A stretch of DNA of 20,934 bases, taken from contig MPNW01000519.1 in assembly GCA_011800805.1 (NCBI GenBank), positions 56,897 through 77,830 of the forward strand. The letters run 5' to 3'. Positions within the stretch are counted from its first letter, which is position 1. Each line of letters starts with the position of its first letter. The stretch comes from Hirudo medicinalis. Its lineage: Eukaryota; Annelida; Clitellata; Hirudinida; Hirudinidae. The notes below the pieces were generated by a model. That model worked only from the letters and a program-made list of their open reading frames with translations, had not been told where the DNA came from and made no database searches. Below, piece after piece: positions 1-8,774 of this stretch. Both the position numbers and the translations under genes were made by a program.

Positions 1-1161
1 AACCGTTTCCCACCGGACGTCTGCAAGTTTCTTTTCTTTGAAGAACAACAATGGAGAGTAACCACCAACCGGCAAACAGGACACCACAATAATAATAATA
101 ATATCGACAACAATAATAACAACAAAAGCAACAACATTACGGCGACAGACGCGACACAGAAACGCACTCAAATACACACACTGGTGCACGACAACTTGCT
201 TGCACCCTATAACCCTAGCCCCACGACTTCAATTCCGATCGGGAATCAGGATTTTTTTGCAGTAAACCAAGAGAAATCATGCAAAATGTACACACAGGTG
301 GCGGATGGATTGAAAGATAAAATGAGGAGGAGAGCGATTGGCGAGAATCATCGAAATACTTTTCATCGAGAGCTTCGAATCTACAACTCACAAACAATCG
401 GAATCAGAGTGCCAGGTCGTTCGACACCTCTGCCCGACATTTGAATAATTGTTAAATAATTGCCCAGAACAATAACTACCAGCGAAACCCCAGAGAGCGT
501 CCAATAGCATAAATGTGGTCCAAAAACCTCAGACACCATCAGGGGATGGAATTCAGCATCCCTCACCATTTTGGTCAGCACCTGAATGTCCCAAATGCAA
601 GCACGAGTCACCTAGTGCAGATCGAGGACACCTAAAAAAAGGCAGGTGCGGAAACAAGCAAGAGTTTCGGAAGCCCTAAGAGCCACCAATCCAAACAAAC
701 GAAACCGGAGAAAAGAACCCAAACGGAAACGAGCGGACCGGCAGGATATCAAATAAACCGGACTGCAAACAATCACCTGCCAATGGATTGTGCATCCTCT
801 AATCAGGTCGAACTTTAAAACCCAATGAAACAGCCCACACACAGCAACAAAATGAAAGCAAGAACCAAAAAAATATTGATGCCATAACCTCTTCAATATT
901 CACGAACGGACAAAGCCATCTTGTTGGATATTTAGGTAATGACCTGATAACAACGACAACAATATTGATAATAATATTGATATTAATGACGGTGACGATG
1001 GCAATATTACAAAGAATGAAAACCAAAATAGCTTTGATAAGATTGTTCTTGTAGATTTATCAAAAAGGAAGATGGGCAAAGGTACAAAAGTTGTCATTGG
1101 TAACAAAAAAATGATGAGAAGAGGAAGCTTTTTCATTTTTTCACAAAAATAAGATAACGAT
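1..1161. other. Sequence downstream of the hnRNP M stop (3' UTR or intergenic)
   Basis: No exon with domain similarity or consistent splice sites was recognised on either strand. The left end holds AAT- and CAA-rich simple sequence (about 88-136). The short open frames lack recognisable motifs. Minus-strand transcripts of hnRNP M probably run into this region. No AATAAA was found on the minus strand here, so the 3' end is not placed. Confidence 0.4.
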
Positions 1162-4100
1162 TCAAACTTCAAATTTCACTTCGATCAGTCTTCCGTCCAC
1201 CTTTGTTCCGGTAAAAATGGCTGCAAGGAGGCGGTACAAAACGATTGACAACTTTTAACTAAGATGTGCAATTAATCGGCAATTGTAACTCATTCGATTA
1301 ATCATATTATTAACTTATTAGAACAATTACATTATAAATAAATTATTGTATCAATTACGTTATAATTACTAACGAAGCTAACGACATTGATGCCGGCTCG
1401 GTTCTGCATTAAACAGCCCGTGCAAGTTATCCCCTAAGTTCCATCCATCCATCCACACCCCCTCTACTCACTGATGGCTCTCCTTGCATCCTCGACGGAA
1501 GAAAACCTGACGGTGCCGACGCCTCGGGATTTTCCGTTCTCCGTTTTGATCTCTGCGAACTGAATGTCACCTGAAACGAGCAGAAACAATGACGATGAGT
1601 CACTGCACGTCAAAGCCTGCTGTGGTTAGAACATCCAACATAACCACTAGATTTCCCAGGTAAATATTTTAAACATTTTTAATGGCGAACGACACAATGG
1701 TCGACACTCGTCAACATCTCGCAGGTGAATAAATATTTTGCATACCTGCTTCCTTGAACTTGTCCTTCAGATTCTGCCATGTCATCCCGAATGGAAGCTG
1801 AAATCAAAACAAAAGGCTAACAAGAGGCCTTGTACAAAAACAAAAGAGGAGATGACTAGAATATTCCACATGTCGACCGGTCGGGAGATACCAACGTTTT
1901 TAACTAGGACGACATTGCTCTCCTGTGGTGCCTGCCTGGTCCCCTGAAAAGGATGACTGTGATGGTTTGCGCCGCCATTGTTGACTCCGTTGGGCATTCC
2001 CCCGTTCGGAAGGTAGCTACCAGGAGGGTAGGGATGGTAGTTCATGTTCGGATTAAACATACCGGGCACCCTGGGACCCACGCCATAGGGTACGTTCGAC
2101 CAGCCATAAGTCCTGAGCTCGTTGAGGAGGTTCAGGCCATTGTTTGCATTGAGGCCACCAAAAAAGGCACCTGGATTGAAGGGGTTGAAGTTTCGTGCCC
2201 CCGTAGCCCTGGTATTGGCAGAGTTATTGTTGCTGCTGACCAGGCTGGCACTGTTATTGGTACTGGCAACATTGCTAAAGAGGCCACCTGCAGGGTACGG
2301 TTTATCCCACGATGCTGAGACTAACAAGACTTTGCAAAAGTATAATATTTCATTTGCAGCGGAAAACATTCTAACGATATTTTAAGTGCAGCAATTTTAA
2401 GGACACGACTTCTGAAACCCAAAAATCTGGCTAAGAACTAAATACAACAGACACGTTCAAAGTGAAACAGGGTACTCACTGAAGAACTTAGCGTAGTTAA
2501 GGCTGAGAAGGTTGTTGACAATCATGATGTCTGCAAACAAAGAAAGACATGAAATGTTCAATAGGCTTACTTAACCTTCTAATCAGTGCTCCATTGCAGC
2601 ATTGCACCCAATCAAAGAACCAAACGATTTCATTCGATGTAAAAACCCTAGCTAATCGACTCACTTGTAAGCTGCCCAATGTTAAAGAGGGGATGGCCAC
2701 CGGGACCGAGGCCCACCCCGACGCCCTTAAGGCCTGCGGGTAGAACGGCTGGAATGAACTGAGGTGTGGATTCGGCCATCTTGTCCATGCGCACGTTCAT
2801 CTGCCTGTCGTACAGGTACTGGCCATTGAACATGGCTGAGAAGAAAGTATTTTCCACTTAGGGATAATTGCAAAAGAAGTAAATATAACCACAATATGAC
2901 TAAAGTCGGTTCTTGCAATTGATATTATTGATGTAAATTTTTAAAACCACAAATTAAAATCTCCAATTATCGGAAGAATTGAAGAAAATGACAATAAAAG
3001 GATGTCGGTCTGAAACATCAGCTTCGCAAATGCACGACATCATTTCGACGGCAGAAACACGAGGAACAGAGGAACCCGAAATGAGAACTCTCAACGACTT
3101 CCAACACAAATCCGTCTCAACAGGAAACAAGTCTCAAACTAAACAAGCTGCAACCAAACTGGATAGTTGCCAACCGGTATCTTCTAGCAGCTGGTCTACC
3201 TCCACAATAAGCAATAATCGAGAACTATTGCAATTACCAAAAAAAAACTAACACACAATATTAACGAAAATAAGATAAAAAATGATAAAGAAATAAAAAG
3301 CCTTCGTCAAAAACTCCTCAAAGACCGACCTATGGCTTGAATGGCTTCGATGGCACTTTCGTAGCGGACTGTGGCCATGCCTCTGCTCGAGCCGTCCTTG
3401 TCGAGTTTCAACTCGGTGTGGGAGATGTTGCCGGCCATCACGAAGACCTCCTTTAACTTCTTGACTGTTATGTTGTAGTCCAACTGGCAGACAGGAAGAG
3501 ACAGGTTGGTCGGGGAATGTGGGAATTGCCGAGCGATTTTCGAGTCGTTAGCGATATTTGTTGCCAGTTAATTTGATAAATATTCATCAGCACAGGCATT
3601 CGATATTGTGAGCGTTAATTCTTACAATCACTTTTAATTAGACGATCAGTTTAAACATGCACAAACATATTAACTGCTATACATATTAATAAATTTTAAA
3701 AAAAAAAAACAACAGGAAATGGACGGAAGTACATGAATATCGGTCGCTCACGTTCGCAATGAATATTTGGTTGCTGATGCTGTCCACTTCGACGCCCAGC
3801 ATGCACAGGACCTGCATGGCGCTCGGCGCCATCGGGTTGCTGATGCCGTTGCCGAGGCAACCGACCTCCGTCCCAAGGCTGCTCGATGGGTTCTGAAGTT
3901 TATTGTAGAAGAGACGGTCTTTTTCCTTCTCCTGAAATGAAGGCGCAGATTATTCGTTCTCGTTATCATAAATTATGAATGCAAGAGCAAGCATCAATCG
4001 AGAGCCTCCCCCCTCCTTTAGGATTGTTGATTTGAGCGGCTACTCGACACAAGTTGAATATTAACAAGCTACTGATATTGTATTTTTGTACTATTCAAAT

Positions 4101-4876
4101 TCCACACTTAATTCCTGACATTTCAAAAGGAAGTCAATCTCACTAGGGCACCAACCTCTCTCACAACTAGTTGCCTTCCTTTGAGGTCACTCCTGTGAAG
4201 AACTTCGATTGCTCTGTCTGCCAGTTCACGACCTTTCACCTCGATTACCCTGGATGGGGTCAACAACGAGGTCAATTAGCATCACCCAGTCACAAACGAT
4301 AAACGACATGACAATCTCACCCCGCTCCCGTGCTCTTTCCGTCTGTGCTTTCGAAGATTTCCACATAACACACCTCCGATCCAACTGTGGAAATACATGG
4401 TGCATTAGGAATTGGGCCCATAACAAGCTCACTTTATAAAAATGTTTGAATGTATTTTTGAAACATAGAAAATGATGTTGTGTGATATGGTTGTTTATAT
4501 ATCACATGTTCGTATAACAATTGAGACAGTTTGCAGTTCATGTCAGTGAAACTATTGTAAACATCGATTAGCATTCTGTTGCAATTTTATAATATTAATA
4601 CGTAATAAATACTAAGTTGGAGTCAAGAATTAAACTCATGCAATTATGAACCATAAATTTAGAAAACTCCATCAATTGACCTTTTTCTTTGAACAGGTCT
4701 TTGAGGTCTTGCCACCTCAGGTCATAAGGAATGTTTGAAACATGGAGCCGAACCCTTGTATCTCTGCAGCTGGCACTACCGTTGGTGTCAGTATTGCTGT
4801 CATTGCTGCTACTGTTGTGGCTGCTGCTAGCGGTAGTTGTGGCGTTGTTGTTGCCTAGACTTACTGACGTTGACAT
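1162..4876 (-). CDS. HNRNPM: hnRNP M / MYEF2-type protein with three RRMs, 11 exons
   Basis: Exons in transcript order: 4876-4681, 4384-4321, 4249-4156, 3931-3752, 3483-3330, 2835-2665, 2530-2480, 2314-1896, 1797-1746, 1570-1472, 1220-1162 (stop TGA). All junctions are GT-AG and the phases agree, giving 1539 nt or 512 aa. A Ser/Asn/Thr-rich N-terminus (1-38) precedes RRM1 (about 42-117; LHVSNI and KSTGAGVIEV), RRM2 (about 172-250; IFIANL and SSRGMATVRY), an Asn/Gly/Pro-rich linker (about 251-435) and RRM3 (about 436-511; VLVKNL and KSRGVGTVRF). RRM3 runs to the stop. This order and the NIPYDLRWQDLKDLF motif are typical of vertebrate hnRNP M/MYEF2 and Drosophila rumpelstiltskin, nuclear pre-mRNA-binding proteins acting in splicing and mRNA localisation. 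The linker lacks the long Gly/Met repeat array of vertebrate hnRNP M. Introns cut RRM1 and RRM3 right after the first helix, and RRM2 and RRM3 right after RNP2. The start is the first ATG before RRM1; an untranslated upstream exon is possible. No AATAAA was seen downstream, so the 3' UTR may leave the window. Confidence 0.93.
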
Positions 4877-5635
4877 CTCACAAATGCATAGAAATAACCA
4901 TCAACTGCAATTGTCATAAATGTTCAATGGTCATTGCATTCAAAATAATTTTGATTTTTGATTTTTTAAACAGTCAGGGCACTCTTTATCTTGGAAATGA
5001 TCCTCACAAATAAAATTTTGAAATTGAAAACATTGCAGTGAATTTGGACAAAATAATCAACTATCATATGATTAAATTAGTTGGTTTTGATCGAAACCTA
5101 TTAAACTGAACCATGCCAACAGCTCTGCAAATGAATCTTACTCAAATACAGCAATACTTAAGTAATCCTGTTATAACCTCGTAAAACACGCTCCTTTCAC
5201 GAGATAACTAACTTGACAATGAAACGCTTGAGAAAAATGCAGCGAACAGTCACCTGAATAAATAAAGTGTTAATAGCCTCCAAACAAAGTCGCCGCAAAA
5301 GCAGACAAAAAGCACAACAACGTTATAAATTCGCTTATTGAGGGAACAAGAACTAGTTGCCAAAAATACAAACATACAAGAGGTCGGCTTTGTGCTTAAG
5401 TCGCTGAAATTTGATGAAAAATATTAGAAAAGCATTTTGTAGTTTTTATATTTTATAAAAATAAAAAAATGTTAATAAAAGTAATGTGACAATACTTAAG
5501 ATTTTATTCTTGCAAAATAAGTGATTAAATATTAGCAAAACATTTGTTAATATTTTACTAATTAAATTAATATGCATTTTATAGAAAACATCTTCAAAGC
5601 ATTTAACTAATCATCGCGTGTTTTGCGCTTTACTG
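4877..5635. promoter_or_regulatory. Shared upstream region of hnRNP M and ASTE1, candidate bidirectional promoter
   Basis: About 760 bp separate the divergent start codons. The stretch is AT-rich, holds no convincing coding exon, and must contain the ASTE1 promoter and the hnRNP M 5' end unless hnRNP M has a distant first exon. A possible 3' splice site for an untranslated exon (acaattgcag on the minus strand) lies about 30 nt before the hnRNP M ATG. No clear TATA or initiator pair could be assigned. The call rests on arrangement only. Confidence 0.4.
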
Positions 5636-7672
5636 ATGGGCATTCCAGGATTAACGCACTTTTTGGACACTAACAACAGTGTCCTTGAAGATGTTAAACT
5701 ATCCGATCTAAATTTGATTATTGACGGAAGTAATGTAGTGCATTTTCTGTATTACTATTACAAAACATCTCACGTTTTTGGTGGGGACTATAAAGTTTAT
5801 GCTGAGGGATGCAGGCATTTCTTCGAAACGTTACAGAAATGCAAAGTGGTTCCTTATGTTATATTAGATGGAGCATACCATCCTAAAGGGAAAAAATTCA
5901 GCAGTTCTCTGAATCGCATTGCTAAGCGGGCGACCTTGGCCGATGAGATTGCTAAAGGAGGATCAGGTAAAGTACTGCCTCTGCTGTCTGCAGATGTCTT
6001 CATTGAAGTTTTGAAAGACCTTGGAATTAGTTGTGTATTCTGCAACTTCGAGGCTGATTATCACATTGCTTCTCTGGCGGCTTTGTGGAAGTGCCCTGTG
6101 CTGACCAACGACAGTGATTTCTTCATCTTTGACTTGCCAGGAGGTGTCATATTGCTTGATTACTTGAATGTCAATCTCGAGACTGATAGTAATGGTTCTA
6201 GTTACTTGAATGCCCAGGTGTTTTATTCTTCGAATCTTGCTAAATGGTCAAGAATAACTGAAATCTCCATGCTGCCACTATTTGCAACTCTGATGGGCAA
6301 TGATGTGGTAGATGGGGACATCTTTCAGCCATTTTGCAAAAAACATGACTATTTCAGCAAAGTGCCTGGGGTAAAGTTAAAGAAGAATGAACGAAGGAAA
6401 ATCCCTGGACTCTTGAAATGGCTGGCCATGAAAAGGAATTACTCTTCTGCCCTCGACGAAGTCGTGTTTTCTTTCCGCGCCGACAGACAAAAATCAATCA
6501 GAGAACTTGTTGAAAAGTCTGTAGGCAGTTACACTGTTGGACACACATTCTTGTTCGAATACTTTAAAAGTGGCTTTCTGGACAAGGAACTTGAAAATGT
6601 AACGGGACCTGTGCCACAATGGTTCCACAAATCCATTTCCAAAGGATTGTTACCCCCCAGAATGTCAAACGCATTTGTTTCTCATAGATGTATTTTATTG
6701 CCACAAGTGGAGTCCTTCAAATGTGTCTCCTCCAATGAATGCAGCCTGTCAATTCGCCAAAGAATTTACGCCATCTTGTTGAAGAGCAAAGAAAAGAAAT
6801 CAGAAGAAAGCTTATGTGAGATGAGAGAGTTTGACAGAAATGGCGCAAAGATATTGAAGAAAGTGGTCAAAGTTGAGATGGAAAATGAAGACAGTTCTGT
6901 ATTGCCTCATTTGATGGACATACCATCACTGCACCAGGAGTTGAAACTGTCAGTAATTTTAGATTTGTTCCATGATGGTCAGAGGTGGTTCCTCGAATAT
7001 CCCTGCAATGAACAACTTTTTCTTGCTTCACTGAGTCACTGGGTAAACTCTGCCAATCCTAAAGTGGAAAAGTACCAAGCCCTGTCCTTTTTGGTTTACT
7101 TCTATGCCCCCGCTTTCCTTCAGAAGCTGGTGGACGAGGATGATGAAATAGAGCTGCTATATCCAGTGCTCGAATCTACAATTTCTATTCATCTCGGGAA
7201 GATCAAAAACCGGATTAAATATTTTGACATCAATCAAATCCACAACTTGTCTCAGTTCCAGTCGTGCTTTCAGTACCTTTCCGATCTGAACAAGCTGCTC
7301 CTGTTTCCTCTGCACGACATCTCGGCAGCCGAAGTGTTCAATGCCACCAGTCTGTCTTACATCTGCCATCACTTGGAATCTGCCGCAGCGGACATTTGGG
7401 ATTTCGTGTCAGCACACGTCGAAGATGTTTCAACTCTGGAGATGATCAAAACCATCTGGACGAAGCTCGGGTTTTCCCTCGTTGAAGGTTTTAGGGTCGT
7501 GAAAAAGAAACAGAAGAAAAAATTAGTGGAGAAAGTTGATGAGACCCCTGTCGCTCCGATCCCGGACGGGCCTGAAACCATCATGGACGCCATCGACGGG
7601 CAACCGAGCATGCTGTTCAACGTGGAAATAGAAAATAAATTTTCTCAGCTACTTATCAGTGACAATCAATAA
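5636..7672 (+). CDS. ASTE1: ASTE1 (asteroid homolog), FEN1/XPG-like nuclease, single exon
   Basis: One uninterrupted frame of 678 aa, close to the length of human ASTE1 (about 679 aa). I chose ATG 5636 because the protein then begins MGIPGL, the FEN1/XPG-family N-terminus in which Gly2 follows the initiator; the frame upstream has only a GTG at 5618. The N-domain contains IIDGSN (Asp30) and VILDG (Asp78). The I-domain contains EAD (Glu139, Asp141) and NDSD (Asp159, Asp161). These correspond to the metal-binding acidic residues of FEN1 (D34, D86, E158, E160, D179, D181), so catalysis looks retained. The GGSGKVLPLL and ADVFIEVLKDL segments are asteroid-like. A Lys-rich patch (KKKQKKK) lies near the C-terminus and may be a nuclear localisation signal. 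Human ASTE1 is reported as a DNA-end nuclease acting with shieldin in double-strand break repair; that role here is inferred from homology. No introns are visible, unlike the other three genes. Confidence 0.93.
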   Translation: MGIPGLTHFLDTNNSVLEDVKLSDLNLIIDGSNVVHFLYYYYKTSHVFGGDYKVYAEGCRHFFETLQKCKVVPYVILDGAYHPKGKKFSSSLNRIAKRATLADEIAKGGSGKVLPLLSADVFIEVLKDLGISCVFCNFEADYHIASLAALWKCPVLTNDSDFFIFDLPGGVILLDYLNVNLETDSNGSSYLNAQVFYSSNLAKWSRITEISMLPLFATLMGNDVVDGDIFQPFCKKHDYFSKVPGVKLKKNERRKIPGLLKWLAMKRNYSSALDEVVFSFRADRQKSIRELVEKSVGSYTVGHTFLFEYFKSGFLDKELENVTGPVPQWFHKSISKGLLPPRMSNAFVSHRCILLPQVESFKCVSSNECSLSIRQRIYAILLKSKEKKSEESLCEMREFDRNGAKILKKVVKVEMENEDSSVLPHLMDIPSLHQELKLSVILDLFHDGQRWFLEYPCNEQLFLASLSHWVNSANPKVEKYQALSFLVYFYAPAFLQKLVDEDDEIELLYPVLESTISIHLGKIKNRIKYFDINQIHNLSQFQSCFQYLSDLNKLLLFPLHDISAAEVFNATSLSYICHHLESAAADIWDFVSAHVEDVSTLEMIKTIWTKLGFSLVEGFRVVKKKQKKKLVEKVDETPVAPIPDGPETIMDAIDGQPSMLFNVEIENKFSQLLISDNQ

Positions 7673-8165
7673 TCATTGACAGATTATTACAAGGAATGCA
7701 TTATTTTAAGATAACCATTACTTTTGATCATTTAATGAATTGTCTGCTGGTGGTGCAATGTTTGTTGGCGTAATTCGTTTTTATGTTCGTTCATGGAAGC
7801 ACTTGCGGAACTTGCCAGATCTCGGCGAAGTGAACGAATCGTTTCCAGAAAAGCACAGCTCAACTTGGTTATTTGGAAATTATTTTAAGTAAAAATTTTT
7901 TACTTTTAGTGGGAAACTCGACACCTTCACCAATTCTTCCTAAAAGCGACGTTAACAGACAGGAAAGTATAACAATCTCCAGATTCGAAATGATCGATCT
8001 GAGGCCACAGTCAAAGGCATGTCTCATCACGAAAGCAGTGGATGATGGAGAACCAGTAATTTGAAGTGATGAGAATAATGCAGAAATAGCTTTTTGGATG
8101 TTGGGACGGGTGTTAAGTGGCAAAATTAAGTGCAACTGCTAATTAGAAAGAAGTAGTTGGTTAGT

Positions 8166-8233
8166 GATGTTGTAATATTACGTCAACATTAATTAGCTGG
8201 CGATATTGTAGTATTACGTCAATATTAGTTGGT
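8166..8233. repeat. Two-copy tandem repeat, unit about 32-36 bp
   Basis: Copy 1 (8166-8201) and copy 2 (8202-8233) share the pattern gat(g/a)ttgta(a/g)tattacgtcaa followed by an att-rich segment ending near gctgg or gttgg. A third copy seems to begin with gatg at 8234 and then diverges. The shared core contains TTACGTCA, close to a CRE/bZIP-type site; that functional reading is speculative. Confidence 0.7.
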
Positions 8234-8553
8234 GATGCAGAAATTTGGTTCGCCGGATGAGCTCACAAACATTTCAGGACGAGCTTGCTAATTAGTTTTA
8301 ACCTGGCAAAACTGAAAAGCTTTTTATGTCGTTGGATGTGGAAATGTAGCCAAAGCAAAGATACCAGGTAAAATAACTGTTATCAGGAAGTGAAAATGGT
8401 AAATTTCTAATTTTGGGTATTTTCCTAAACCTGAAGTCTCAAGAAAAAAGCAATGTCCAAAACAACTGCATGCAAACAGAATTAAACAAACAACAAACAT
8501 TGGGCAACGGTGGCAGACGAACCTGACTTTCAATAAGTGCATGGGTTGTTAAG

Positions 8554-8600
8554 TGCAAAGATACCACAGATAACCAGGTATCTTGATACTGCAATTGCAC
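8554..8600. repeat. Nested inverted repeat (hairpin-forming)
   Basis: An 8-bp perfect inner pair, AAGATACC (8558-8565) and GGTATCTT (8577-8584), is enclosed by an outer pair, GTGCAA (8554-8559) and TTGCAC (8595-8600). A near copy of the left arm (gcaaagataccaggtaaaa) occurs near 8354. It may be a remnant of a small non-autonomous element or a 3' UTR hairpin; no target-site duplication was recognised. Confidence 0.55.
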
Positions 8601-8774
8601 AGATTAGTAATTAAGTTAGCCTCAATATTGTGTAGCAGCACCTGGTAAAATAAGCAGGCAATGACATCCAATTAAAGCAAAATATACAGGTAGACGTTGC
8701 TTAATCGCAATACTGAAGCCACTGAGGGTTAATCCACGACGACCTTTCGTGGATCCAACTGTCGACTCAAAAGG

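Larger units (their letters stand above)
7673..8774. other. Convergent intergenic region between ASTE1 and PRKCSH
   Basis: It should contain both 3' UTRs, which converge and may overlap. No canonical AATAAA was seen for either strand. Variant ATTAAA motifs occur on the plus strand near 8484 and 8671, and on the minus strand near 7731-7736. Two overlapping opposite-strand open frames around 7869-8135 resemble nothing I know. The region also holds a short tandem repeat (8166-8233) and a nested inverted repeat (8554-8600), listed separately. Confidence 0.4.

Noticed and set aside
1953..2385. Two plus-strand frames of 87-121 codons
   Set aside because: They are antisense to the large hnRNP M exon 2314-1896, which is supported by phase and homology.
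5618..5635. Earlier ASTE1 start at 5618
   Set aside because: That codon is GTG; the family start MGIPGL begins at the ATG at 5636.
7869..8135. 88-codon minus-strand open frame with an opposite 63-codon frame
   Set aside because: No recognisable domain, no splice sites linking it to PRKCSH, and mirror-image open frames are expected by chance here.
8315..8545. Plus-strand frames with a VVGCGN motif and a Lys/Gln-rich segment, considered as a THAP or transposase remnant
   Set aside because: Stops interrupt it quickly and only a few residues are suggestive, which is not enough to name a family.
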